A stretch of DNA of 64,000 bases, from the NCBI RefSeq assembly GCF_017086465.1, contig NZ_CP070961.1:3348001-3412000 (forward strand), written 5' to 3'. Shown here piece after piece: positions 1-8,021 of the stretch (positions within the stretch are counted from its first letter, which is position 1; the number at the start of each line of letters is the position of its first letter). The stretch comes from Nocardioides sp. zg-1228 (GTDB lineage Bacteria > Actinomycetota > Actinomycetes > Propionibacteriales > Nocardioidaceae). The notes beneath the pieces are model-generated. The model searched no databases. It was not told the origin of the DNA and worked only from the letters and a program-made list of their open reading frames with translations. A program made the position numbers and the translations under genes.

Positions 1-2987
1 GAGTCGGACGCCACGTCGGCCATCGCCTGCTCGAACGTCGGTCGCAGCGGCTCCTTGAGCGCGTCGAGGTCCTTGCCGCGGGCCGCCTCGGCCCCCTCGT
101 CGGTCACCACCCGGTAGGTCGGGCGGAGGTGGGCCGGCACCTTCGACCAGTCCCACGCCTCGCGGGGGATGACCAGGCTGCGGGTGCTGCGGGCGAACCG
201 CTCGAGCGCGTCGAGGAGCGGCTCGGCGCCCGGCGGCGTCGCGGCGAGGAACTCGCGCGCGGTGTTGGGCGCGGGCACCATCGCGACGCGGAGGCTCTTG
301 GGCAGCGAGCGGATCAGCTCGGTGACCAGCTCCTCGCGCAGCCCCGGCACCAGCCACGAGAAGTCGTCGGCGTCGATGCGGTTGAGGGTGGCGACGGGGA
401 CGTCGATGGTGAGCCCGTCGTCGGCGGCGCCGGGCTCGAAGTGGTAGCTGATCGGGAAGGTCAGCCCCGCCTCGTCGCTGTCGTGCCACTGCGTCGGGAA
501 GTCGTGCGCGCGCACCTCGCCGGCGGTGTCGTGCGTGAGCATCTCGGGGTCGAACGTGAGCAGGTCGGGCTGCTTCTGCCGCGCCCGCTTCCACCACTGG
601 TCGAAGTGCTGGCCGCTGACGACGTCGGCGCCGACGCGCGCGTCGTAGAACTCGAACAGCGTCTCCTCGTCGACGACGATGTCGCGGCGCCGCGCCCGGT
701 GCTCGAGCTCCTCCGCCTCCTCGAGCAGGCGGGAGTTCTCGGCGAGGAAGCGGTGGCGGGAGTCCCACTCGCGCTGGACGAGGGCGTGGCGGATGAAGAG
801 CTCGCGCGCGAGCGGCGGGTCGACCTTGCCGTAGGACACGAGGCGGTCGGCCACCAACGGGACGCCGTACAACGTGACCCGCTCGCGCGCCATCACGGCG
901 GCGCGCTTGCGCGACCAGTGCGGCTCGGAGTAGGTGCGCTTGACCAGGTGGGCGCCGATCCGCTCGGCCCACTCGGCCTTGATGGCGGCGTTCTGGCGCG
1001 CCCACAGGCGCGAGGTCTCCACCAGCTCGGCGCTCATCAGGAAGTCGGGGTTGCGCCCCTTCAGCACGCTGCCGGGGAAGATCGCGAAGCGGGCGTTGCG
1101 CGCGCCGACGTACTCCCGCATCGGGCGCCGCTCCCCCGGCCGCGACTTCTCCCGCTCCTCGAGCGCGCCGACGTGGCTCAGCAGGCCGGAGAGCAGCGCC
1201 TGGTGGATGCCGTCCTCGTCGTAGGCCGCTCCGCCCTCGCTGCTGCCGGTGCGGCCGAGGTCGAGCTTCATCTCCTTGCACACCTGGCGCAGCTGCGACT
1301 CGTAGTCCTGCCACTCGCGGATGCGCAGGTAGTTGAGGTGCTCGCGCTTGCACATCCGGCGGAACGCGCTGGAGGACAGCTCGCGCTGCTGCTGCTTGAG
1401 GTGGCGCCAGAGGTTGAGCCAGGTGAGGAAGTCGCTGGACTCGTGCGTGAAGCGGGCGTGCAGCTGGTCGGCCTGCGCCCGCTGCTCCTCGGGCCGCTCG
1501 CGCGGGTCCTGGATGGACAGCGCCGCGGCGATCACCAGCACGTCGCGCAGGCAGCCGAGGCGCTCGGCCTCGAGGATCATCCGGCCCAGCCGCGGGTCGA
1601 TCGGGAGCCGGGCCAGCCGCCGGCCGACCTGCGTCAGGCGTACCCCCGGCCGGGACGTCATGGACCTCTGCGGTCCGGACCGCGGACTCTCCTGACGTCC
1701 GGGGTCGGCGGCGGTCGAGATCGCGCCGAGCTCCTCGAGCAGGTCGGTGCCGGCCTTGATGTTGCGGCGGTCGGGCGGCTCGACGAAGGGGAACCTCGCG
1801 ATGTCGCCGAGGCGCAGCGAGGCCATCTGGAGGATCACGCTCGCGAGGTTGGTCCGCAGGATCTCCGGGTCGGTGAACTCGGGGCGGGCCTCGAAGTCCT
1901 CCTCGGAGTAGAGCCGGATCGCGATGCCCTCGGACACGCGCCCGCAGCGGCCGGAGCGCTGGTTGGCCGAGGCCCGGCTGATCGGCTCGATGGGCAGGCG
2001 CTGCACCTTGGTGCGCACCGAGTAGCGGCTGATCCGCGCGACGCCGGTGTCGACGACGTAGCGGATGCCCGGCACCGTCAGCGACGTCTCGGCGACGTTG
2101 GTGGCCAGGACGACGCGCCGCACGGTGGAGGGGTGGCTGGAGAAGACCCTGTGCTGGTCGGCCGCGCTGAGCCGGGAGTAGAGCGGGACGATCTCGAGCC
2201 GGTCGCTGCCGAGGGCGGAGAAGGCGTCGGCGGTGTCGCGGATCTCGCGCTCGCCGGGCAGGAACACCAGCACGTCGCCCGGTCCCTCGGCCGAGAGCTC
2301 GCGGACGGCGTCGAGGATCGCCTCGGTCTGGTCACGCTGGACCGGCTCGCCGTCGTCGTCGTTCTCCGGCAGCTCCAGCAGCGGTCGGTAGCGGACCTCG
2401 ACGGGGTACGTACGCCCCGACACCTCGACCACGGGGGCGCGGAAGTGCTCGGCGAAGCGGTCGACGTCGATCGTCGCGCTGGTGATGATCACCTTGAGGT
2501 CGGGCCGGCGCGGCAGCAGGCGCTTGAGGTAGCCGAGCAGGAAGTCGATGTTGAGGCTGCGCTCGTGGGCCTCGTCGATGATGATCGTGTCGTACTTGCG
2601 CAGGTCGCGGTCGCGCTGCAGCTCGGCGAGCAGGATGCCGTCGGTCATCAGCTTGACCCGGCTGGCGCGGCTGGTGCGGTCGGTGAAGCGGACCTGGTAG
2701 CCCACGACGTCGCCGAGCTCGGTGCCGAGCTCCTCGGCGATCCGCTCGGCGACGGAGCGGGCCGCGATGCGCCGCGGCTGGGTGTGGCCGATCAGCCTGC
2801 CGCCCTCCGCCGCCCCGAGCCCCCGGCCGAGCTCGAGGCAGATCTTGGGCAGCTGGGTGGTCTTGCCCGAGCCGGTCTCGCCCGCGACGATCACCACCTG
2901 GTGGTCGCGGATGGCGGCGGCGATGTCGTCGCGGCGCGCGGAGACCGGGAGCTCGGCCGGGTAGGTGATCTTCACAACGGGCGCCAT
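1..2987 (-). CDS. hrpA: ATP-dependent RNA helicase HrpA (3' part outside window)
   Basis: DEAH-box SF2 helicase of the HrpA family, cytoplasmic, expected to unwind RNA and to act on stalled ribosomes. The protein starts MAPVVKITYPAEL at 2987. Walker A GETGSGKTTQLPK lies at about residues 36-48 and motif II IIIDEAHER near residue 130, followed by the RecA2 and HA2-like regions (VGRRLARLPIDPRLGRM). About 995 residues are in the window; family members are usually about 1300, so the C-terminus lies beyond base 1. An extra stretch of about 20 residues, DPGRQESPRSGPQRSMTSRP, interrupts the domain just before LTQVGRRL and is encoded by an imperfect palindrome. The gene is divergent from nothing and convergent with nothing visible; its 5' end abuts the 3' end of the repeat protein gene. 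Confidence 0.93.
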   Translation of the reverse strand, partial: MAPVVKITYPAELPVSARRDDIAAAIRDHQVVIVAGETGSGKTTQLPKICLELGRGLGAAEGGRLIGHTQPRRIAARSVAERIAEELGTELGDVVGYQVRFTDRTSRASRVKLMTDGILLAELQRDRDLRKYDTIIIDEAHERSLNIDFLLGYLKRLLPRRPDLKVIITSATIDVDRFAEHFRAPVVEVSGRTYPVEVRYRPLLELPENDDDGEPVQRDQTEAILDAVRELSAEGPGDVLVFLPGEREIRDTADAFSALGSDRLEIVPLYSRLSAADQHRVFSSHPSTVRRVVLATNVAETSLTVPGIRYVVDTGVARISRYSVRTKVQRLPIEPISRASANQRSGRCGRVSEGIAIRLYSEEDFEARPEFTDPEILRTNLASVILQMASLRLGDIARFPFVEPPDRRNIKAGTDLLEELGAISTAADPGRQESPRSGPQRSMTSRPGVRLTQVGRRLARLPIDPRLGRMILEAERLGCLRDVLVIAAALSIQDPRERPEEQRAQADQLHARFTHESSDFLTWLNLWRHLKQQQRELSSSAFRRMCKREHLNYLRIREWQDYESQLRQVCKEMKLDLGRTGSSEGGAAYDEDGIHQALLSGLLSHVGALEEREKSRPGERRPMREYVGARNARFAIFPGSVLKGRNPDFLMSAELVETSRLWARQNAAIKAEWAERIGAHLVKRTYSEPHWSRKRAAVMARERVTLYGVPLVADRLVSYGKVDPPLARELFIRHALVQREWDSRHRFLAENSRLLEEAEELEHRARRRDIVVDEETLFEFYDARVGADVVSGQHFDQWWKRARQKQPDLLTFDPEMLTHDTAGEVRAHDFPTQWHDSDEAGLTFPISYHFEPGAADDGLTIDVPVATLNRIDADDFSWLVPGLREELVTELIRSLPKSLRVAMVPAPNTAREFLAATPPGAEPLLDALERFARSTRSLVIPREAWDWSKVPAHLRPTYRVVTDEGAEAARGKDLDALKEPLRPTFEQAMADVASD
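1654..1699. repeat. In-frame palindromic insertion inside hrpA
   Basis: Imperfect inverted repeat of 46 bp. The outer arms are GACGTCA/TGACGTC and the centre is GCGGTCCGGACCGC, a perfect 14-bp palindrome; about 18 of 24 positions pair. It lies wholly in the hrpA reading frame and encodes the extra residues between STAA and VRLTQVGRRL. That position is a loop where HrpA proteins normally run straight from the preceding helix into LTxxGRRLA. It looks like a palindromic element that can be tolerated inside coding sequence. Its mobility is inference. Confidence 0.6.
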
Positions 2988-3041
2988 TCTCGCCCACGGT
3001 GGCAACCCGTGCGGAGGCGGTGGCGCCCGTTGCGGAGCGGG

Positions 3042-3785
3042 TCAGGACGTCGGGTCGTCCTCGGCGTCCGGGGCGTCGCCCTCGGGCGGGGCCGGCATCT
3101 CGCCGTCGGGCGCTCCGGGGCCGCCGAACCTCGGCCCGCCGCGCTCGTCGTCGCGCTCGTCGTCGCGCTCGCCGAAGTCGCGGTCACCGAAGTAGCGGTC
3201 ACCGTGCTCGTGATCGCCGAAGTCGCGCTCGTGACCGAAGTGGCGCTCGTCGTCCTCGCGCTCGCCCTGGTAGCCGGGGCCGCCCTGGTAGCCGGGCTCG
3301 CCCTGGTAGCCGGGCTCGCCCTGGTAGCCGGGGCCGCCCTGGTAGCCGGGGCCGCCCTGGTCGCCGGGGCCGCCCTGGTCGTGGCGCTCGATCCAGCCCG
3401 AGTCGCCGGGGCCGAGGTCGTCGTCGGCCGAGGCGCTGACGGCGACGCCGCCGAGGCCACCGACGATCAGGCCGGCGATGGCGGTGCCGGCGAGCGCGGC
3501 CGTGCCGAAGCGGCGGCCGCCGCCGTCGCCGGAGGGACGCATCCCGCGCAGGCGCTCGCGCATCCCGCGCTTGCCCTCGGGGCGGGGCGCGGTCGGCGCC
3601 GTGGTGGTGGGGTCGTTCTGTGCGTTGGTCATGGGGTCGTTCTGGGGAGTGGTCATCGCATCCGTGGTGGGGTTGGTGGGTGTGTCTGTGGTGGGACCGG
3701 CCTCGGGACCGGCCGTGGGGGCGGCGCCCGCAGGACGCATGGGCTGCGTCTCGTCGGGCTGCCGGCCCAGGTTCTCGTTCGTCAT
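3042..3785 (-). CDS. Single-span membrane protein with GGPGYQ repeats
   Basis: Unrecognised protein of 247 residues. The N-terminal third is low in complexity and rich in Thr/Pro/Asn (about residues 10-75). A basic stretch (KRGMRERLRGMRP) precedes one hydrophobic segment at about residues 95-120 (FGTAALAGTAIAGLIVGGLG), followed by an acidic patch. Six tandem hexapeptides GGPGYQ/GEPGYQ come next, then an Arg/Asp/Glu/His-rich tail (RDFGDHEHGDRYFGDRDFGE). The order suggests an inner-membrane anchor with an extracytoplasmic disordered tail. The start chosen is the ATG at 3785, just inside the divergent regulatory gap. It is divergent from a two-component system, so the two could be functionally linked, but nothing proves this. 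Confidence 0.75.
   Translation of the reverse strand: MTNENLGRQPDETQPMRPAGAAPTAGPEAGPTTDTPTNPTTDAMTTPQNDPMTNAQNDPTTTAPTAPRPEGKRGMRERLRGMRPSGDGGGRRFGTAALAGTAIAGLIVGGLGGVAVSASADDDLGPGDSGWIERHDQGGPGDQGGPGYQGGPGYQGEPGYQGEPGYQGGPGYQGEREDDERHFGHERDFGDHEHGDRYFGDRDFGERDDERDDERGGPRFGGPGAPDGEMPAPPEGDAPDAEDDPTS
3265..3372. repeat. Six 18-bp tandem repeats encoding GGPGYQ/GEPGYQ
   Basis: Six consecutive 18-bp units, each beginning CCCTGGT on the + strand, inside the membrane-protein gene. The variants encode Gly-Gly or Gly-Glu before Pro-Gly-Tyr-Gln, and the last unit has Asp in place of Tyr. The period is a multiple of three, so unit gain or loss would keep the frame. Confidence 0.9.
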
Positions 3786-3949
3786 GTGACCAGCGTGCGG
3801 CGCACACCTGTGGCGCACCTGTGCCCAGCCCCTGCGGCCGCTCAGAGATCTCGGACCCGGTCGGCCCGACGATGTCGAGGGCGCCGCGGCGGCTCCGTCC
3901 CCGAGGTGGACGCGGCGACAATGGGCCGCACCTGACCAGGAGACCGATC

Positions 3950-4105
3950 CTGCCGAAGTACCTGCTCCTCCAGCACCATCGCGGCGCCCCGGTGGCCGTG
4001 ACCGACGTCCCGATCGACCAGTGGGCCCCCGAGGAGGTCGACGCCCACATGGCGTTCGTGGACGACTTCGGCAGGCGCCTGGAGGCCGACGGCGAGCTCG
4101 TCGAC
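3950..4105 (+). pseudogene. Remnant of a YCII-domain (DGPF-type) protein
   Basis: The frame reads LPKYLLLQHHRGAPV, then QWAPEEVDAHMAFVDDF and GRRLEADGELVD. This is the conserved start of the short YCII-related proteins that actinobacteria often encode beside ECF sigma factors. An AGGAGA ribosome-binding site lies 6 bases before a CTG where an ATG would be expected. Similarity stops after ELVD, so the C-terminal half, including the DGPF region, is missing. I therefore call a decayed fragment. A functional 52-residue peptide from a CTG start is a less likely alternative. Confidence 0.6.
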
Positions 4106-4175
4106 CGCGGCTCAACTCGGCGCGCTGACAGGAAGGACACAGCGGTCCCACAGGAAACGGAGGCACGATGGTCTC

Positions 4176-4892
4176 GTGCAACAGCTCACCCGACCCGATG
4201 GCTCGCCCGTGCGCGTCCTCGTCGTCGACGACGAGGTCAACATCGCCGAGCTCCTCGCGATGGCCCTGCGCTACGAGGGCTGGGACCTGCGGATGGCGCA
4301 CACCGGCAGCGAGGCGGTGGCCACCGCGCGCGAGTTCCACCCCGACGCCGTGGTGCTCGACATCATGCTCCCCGACTTCGACGGCCTCGAGGTGCTCCGC
4401 CGCCTGCGCGCGGACGGCAACGACGTGCCGGTGCTCTTCCTCACCGCCAAGGACGCCGTCGAGGACCGGGTCGCCGGCCTGACCGCCGGCGGCGACGACT
4501 ACGTCACCAAGCCCTTCTCGCTCGAGGAGGTCGTGGCCCGGCTGCGCGGACTGATCCGCCGCGGCGGCACCGCGGCGCAGGCCGACGCGGGCAACGTGCT
4601 GGTGGTCGGCGACCTCACCCTCGACGAGGACAGCCACGAGGTGCACCGCGGCGGCGACGAGATCCACCTGACCGCGACCGAGTTCGAGCTGCTGCGCTTC
4701 CTCATGCGCAACCCGCGACGGGTGCTGAGCAAGGCGCAGATCCTCGACCGGGTGTGGCACTACGACTTCGGCGGCCAGGCCAACGTCGTCGAGCTCTACA
4801 TCTCCTACCTGCGCAAGAAGATCGACGCCGGCCGACCCCCGATGATCCACACGATGCGCGGAGCCGGCTACGTCCTGAAGCCGGCGTCGTGA
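4176..4892 (+). CDS. OmpR/PhoB-family response regulator
   Basis: Transcription factor of a two-component system. The N-terminal receiver domain (residues 12-125) has the acidic pocket VVDDE, a phosphoacceptor Asp at about residue 62 (VVLDIMLPDFDG) and the conserved Lys in YVTKPFS. The C-terminal winged helix spans about residues 140-236 (LTATEFELLRFLMRNPRRVLSKAQI, ending GAGYVLKPAS). The GTG at 4176 is used because an ATG at 4168 is out of frame; a later GTG at 4206 (VRVLVVDD) is also possible. The stop overlaps the start of the kinase gene by 4 bases, so the pair is translationally coupled. Its target regulon is unknown. Confidence 0.93.
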   Translation: MQQLTRPDGSPVRVLVVDDEVNIAELLAMALRYEGWDLRMAHTGSEAVATAREFHPDAVVLDIMLPDFDGLEVLRRLRADGNDVPVLFLTAKDAVEDRVAGLTAGGDDYVTKPFSLEEVVARLRGLIRRGGTAAQADAGNVLVVGDLTLDEDSHEVHRGGDEIHLTATEFELLRFLMRNPRRVLSKAQILDRVWHYDFGGQANVVELYISYLRKKIDAGRPPMIHTMRGAGYVLKPAS

Positions 4893-6325
4893 GGCGCCCG
4901 CTCCACCGGCCCGTCACGCTCACCGCGCGGCTGGTCGCGGTGGTGGTGCTGCTCGTCGCGCTGACCGCGGCCGTCATCGGCACCGTGACCACGCTGGCGA
5001 TGCAGCGCAACCTCGACAGCCAGCTCGACGGCGACGTCCGGGTGGCCCTCGAGCGGACCATCCGCGGCTCGGACGGTCCCGGCCGCGGGCCGGGTCGCGG
5101 CGAGGAGGGCTTCGGCCCGGGCCAGCAGTTCGGCTCCATCCAGGCCGTCGTCCCTGACGACGGCACCGCGTCGGGTCTGGTGCTGTCCGAGCAGGACGAG
5201 GACAGCTGGGGCGCCGCGACCGCGCTCAGCGACGACCAGCTCGACGTGCTCGCCGACGTCCGTGCCGACGGCGACGGCCCCGAGCTCCGCACCGTCTACG
5301 TCCCGGACCTCGGCCGCTACCGCGTCGGCGTCAGGGAGGTCCCGGGCGGCCGGGTGGTCGCCGGGCTCCCCCTCGCCGACGTCGACGACACCGTCGGCGA
5401 CCTCGTCCGCCTCGAGCTGCTCGCCACCCTCCTCGGCGTGGTGGCCGCCGCGGCGGTGGGGACGGTCGTCGTACGCCGCCAGCTCGCGTCGTTGCGCGAG
5501 GTCTCGGCCACCGCCCGCCGGGTCGCCGAGCTGCCGCTGGCGTCCGGGGAGATCGAGATGGCCGAGCGGGTGCCGGCGCGGCTCACCGACGAGCGCACCG
5601 AGGTCGGACAGGTCGGCTCGGCGCTCAACGCGATGCTCGACCACGTCGAGGACTCGCTCGACCGGCGCTACCGCAGCGAGCAGCAGGTGCGGCAGTTCGT
5701 GGCCGACGCCTCGCACGAGCTGCGCACGCCGCTCGCGACCATCGCCGGCTACACCGAGCTCGCCCGGCGGCGCCCGGAGACGATGCCCGCGGCGCTGACC
5801 AAGGTCGAGAACGAGTCGGCGCGGATGACCGCCCTCGTCGAGGACCTGCTCCTGCTCGCCCGGCTCGACGCGGGGCGTCCGCTCCAGCGCGAGCCGGTGG
5901 ACCTCTCGCGGCTGCTGCTCGAGGCCGTCGACGACGCGCGCGTGGTCGACCCCGAGCACCACTGGCGGCTGTCGCTGCCGGACGCGCCCCTCGTCGTGGA
6001 GGGCGACGCCGCCCGCCTGCACCAGGTCATCACCAACCTGCTGACCAACGCCAGCCGCTACACCCCGCCCGGCACGACCGTGACCGTCACCGGGAGCGCG
6101 AGCGGCTTCTCCGTCCACGACGACGGCCCGGGCTTCGCGCCGGACCTCGCGCCCCACGCGTTCGAGCGCTTCACCCGCGGGGACGCGGCCCGCAGCCGCG
6201 GCGGGGCCGGGCTCGGGCTCTCGCTGGTCGAGGCGATCGTCCGCGCCCACGGCGGCACGGTGGCGCTCGCCAGCCGCCCGGGCGACACCACGATCACCGT
6301 GGCGCTCCCGACCGTGCCGGCGTAG
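4889..6325 (+). CDS. Sensor histidine kinase (HAMP-HisKA-HATPase)
   Basis: Membrane sensor partner of the preceding regulator, 478 residues from the GTG at 4889. It has a membrane span at residues 11-34 and an extracytoplasmic sensor region of about 140 residues containing a Gly/Arg/Pro-rich stretch. The second span is at about 175-196, followed by HAMP. The HisKA box FVADASHELRTPLATIAG has the phosphoacceptor His276. HATPase motifs follow: N box LLTNASRYTP, G1 VHDDGPGF and G2 GGAGLGLSLVEAI. The order is the classical HPK1 layout. The signal it senses cannot be told from the sequence. Confidence 0.94.
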   Translation: MRRPLHRPVTLTARLVAVVVLLVALTAAVIGTVTTLAMQRNLDSQLDGDVRVALERTIRGSDGPGRGPGRGEEGFGPGQQFGSIQAVVPDDGTASGLVLSEQDEDSWGAATALSDDQLDVLADVRADGDGPELRTVYVPDLGRYRVGVREVPGGRVVAGLPLADVDDTVGDLVRLELLATLLGVVAAAAVGTVVVRRQLASLREVSATARRVAELPLASGEIEMAERVPARLTDERTEVGQVGSALNAMLDHVEDSLDRRYRSEQQVRQFVADASHELRTPLATIAGYTELARRRPETMPAALTKVENESARMTALVEDLLLLARLDAGRPLQREPVDLSRLLLEAVDDARVVDPEHHWRLSLPDAPLVVEGDAARLHQVITNLLTNASRYTPPGTTVTVTGSASGFSVHDDGPGFAPDLAPHAFERFTRGDAARSRGGAGLGLSLVEAIVRAHGGTVALASRPGDTTITVALPTVPA

Positions 6326-6345
6326 ACGCCGGTTACGGTGGCGGG

Positions 6346-7179
6346 GTGAGCCTCAGCACCGTCGCCGACAAGGTCATCGTCATCACCGGCGCCGGATCCG
6401 GGATCGGCCGCGCGCTCGCGCTGCGCTGCGCCCGGGCGGGTGCACTCCTCGCCCTCGCCGACTGGGACGCCGGGCGGCTCGCCGAGACCGTGGGGCTCGT
6501 CCGGGAGGCCGGTGCGACCACCGTGTGCCACGACCTCGTCGACGTCTCCGACCGTGCCGCGGTCGCGGCGTGGGCGTCCGCGGTCGTCGAACGGCTCGGG
6601 CGGGTCGACCTCGTCGTCAACAACGCCGGCGTGACCGCGACCGGCGACTTCACCGACCTGACCTACGACGACCTCGACTGGATCGTCGGCGTCAACTTCT
6701 ACGGGGTGGTCCACGGGTCCAAGGAGTTCCTGCCCCACCTCATCGCGAGCGGCAACGGCGCCCTGGTCAACATCTCCTCGCTCTTCGGCCTCGTCTCCGC
6801 CCCCGGGCAGTCGGCCTACAACGCCACCAAGTACGCCGTGCGCGGGCTCACCGAGGCGATCCGCGAGGAGATGCTCATCGCCGGGCACCCCGTCACCGTG
6901 ACCTGCGTCCACCCCGGCGGCATCCGCACCGGCATCAGCCGCCACGGCCGCAAGGCCGCCGGCCTCGACGGCGCCCGCATCGACGCGCTGTTCGACGACA
7001 GGCTCGCGCGGATGTCGCCCGACCGCGCCGCCGAGATCATCCTCGCCGGCGCGCTCGCCGGGAAGCCGCGGGTGCTCGTCGGCCTCGACGCCCACGTCAT
7101 CCACCACGCCGCCCGGCTCCTCGGCGCGCGCTACCAGGACGTCGTCGCCCGCCTGCACCGTCGAGCTGGCGCATCCTGA
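6346..7179 (+). CDS. Short-chain dehydrogenase/reductase
   Basis: Classical SDR of 277 residues, predicted NAD(P)-dependent and cytoplasmic. The cofactor motif TGAGSGIG is at about residues 15-22, NNAG at about 90, the catalytic Ser in NISSLFG, and the Tyr-x-x-x-Lys pair in YNATK. A PGGIRTGIS segment follows the active site. The substrate is unknown. The GTG start lies 20 bases after the kinase stop. The last eight codons (HRRAGAS and stop) are made of the first unit of a 32-bp tandem array, so the original C-terminus may have been changed by the repeat. Confidence 0.9.
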   Translation: MSLSTVADKVIVITGAGSGIGRALALRCARAGALLALADWDAGRLAETVGLVREAGATTVCHDLVDVSDRAAVAAWASAVVERLGRVDLVVNNAGVTATGDFTDLTYDDLDWIVGVNFYGVVHGSKEFLPHLIASGNGALVNISSLFGLVSAPGQSAYNATKYAVRGLTEAIREEMLIAGHPVTVTCVHPGGIRTGISRHGRKAAGLDGARIDALFDDRLARMSPDRAAEIILAGALAGKPRVLVGLDAHVIHHAARLLGARYQDVVARLHRRAGAS

Positions 7180-7283
7180 CCGCTCATCACCGTCGAGCCG
7201 GCTCATCCTGACGGCGAATCACCGTCGAGGCGGCGCATCCTGACGGTGAATCACCGTCGAGCCGGCTCATCCTGACCGGGAGT
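7156..7283. repeat. 32-bp tandem repeat array, four units
   Basis: Four units of 32 bp begin at 7156, 7188, 7220 and 7252. Each starts CACCGTCGAG, continues with a GGCKCATCCTGAC-like core and ends with GAAT/TCAT. Unit 1 forms the 3' end of the SDR gene, including its TGA. The units differ at a few positions, so this is not a recent duplication. Confidence 0.9.
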
Positions 7284-7287
7284 CGGC

Positions 7288-7447
7288 GAGGATGCGCCCA
7301 CTCGACCCCGTCTATGTGTGAGAACGCGCCCACTCGACCCCGTCTACCTGCGAGAACGCGCCCACTCGACCCCGTCTACGTGCCAGAACGCGCCCACTCG
7401 ACCCCGTAGGCGCGCCAGGTCGCGCCCACTCGACCTGATAGGGATGG
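7288..7447. repeat. 32-bp tandem repeat array, five units, opposite orientation
   Basis: Five units of 32 bp begin at 7288, 7320, 7352, 7384 and 7416, each with the core GCGCCCACTCGACC. Read on the other strand the core is GTCGAGTGGGCGC, which matches the GTCGAGGCGGCGC core of the upstream array. The two arrays therefore have the same period, are related, and face in opposite directions. No coding frame runs through them. The DUF402 gene starts 5 bases after the array ends, so its ribosome-binding region lies in the last unit. Confidence 0.88.
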
Positions 7448-7451
7448 GCGT

Positions 7452-8021
7452 ATGGAGCCCGGGACCCCGATCCGCTGCGAGATGACCAAGTGGGGCGACC
7501 GGCCGCACTGGCAGCTGGTCGGCACCTACCTCGGGGCCGACGAGCACGGGGAGTGGCTGGGCTTCCCCGCCGGCACGCACAACCATCGCCCGGGCCACGA
7601 GTTCCACGCCGCCGTCGACTCCGTGACGCTCGTGCAGCCCGAGGGGTGGCACCTCGCGACCTTCCAGGCACCGGGGATCTGGTGCGACCTCTACATCGAC
7701 GTCACCACGCCCCCCGCGTGGGACCGCGACGTGCTCCGAGCGGTCGACCTCGACCTCGACGTCATCCGCCTCCCCGACCCGCTTCCACCCGTGGACAGCG
7801 CACCGTGGGACGTCGCCCCGGCCGGTCCGGGTGAGGTGTTCGTCGACGACGAGGACGAGTTCGCCGAGCACCAGGTGCGCTACGGCTACCCCGCCGACGT
7901 GGTTGCCCGCGCGCAGGCCTCGTGCGACGCGCTGGTCGTCGACGTCCGCACCGGCCGCGCACCGTACGACGGCGCGCACCGGCGGTGGCTCGCCGAGCTC
8001 AGTCGCCTGACTTCCTCCTGA
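7452..8021 (+). CDS. DUF402 domain protein (FomD-like phosphatase fold)
   Basis: Cytoplasmic protein of 189 residues with the DUF402 pattern: YIDVTTPPAWD, then AVDLDLDVIRLPD, then VDDEDEFAEH. These carry the acidic residues that bind metal in DUF402 proteins; characterised relatives hydrolyse phosphoanhydrides or nucleotides. Its own substrate is unknown. The ATG at 7452 directly follows the tandem array. It converges with the threE-like exporter gene and overlaps that gene's 3' end by 23 bases. Confidence 0.85.
   Translation: MEPGTPIRCEMTKWGDRPHWQLVGTYLGADEHGEWLGFPAGTHNHRPGHEFHAAVDSVTLVQPEGWHLATFQAPGIWCDLYIDVTTPPAWDRDVLRAVDLDLDVIRLPDPLPPVDSAPWDVAPAGPGEVFVDDEDEFAEHQVRYGYPADVVARAQASCDALVVDVRTGRAPYDGAHRRWLAELSRLTSS

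Noticed and set aside
129..3935. Very long plus-strand open frame opposite hrpA and the repeat protein gene
   Set aside because: It is an antisense shadow caused by high GC. Its translation lacks motifs and is rich in Arg/Gly/Ala/Val, while the minus strand gives clear HrpA motifs.
7156..7447. CRISPR array
   Set aside because: Units are contiguous with no unique spacers, and the second half is inverted relative to the first. No cas genes are present.
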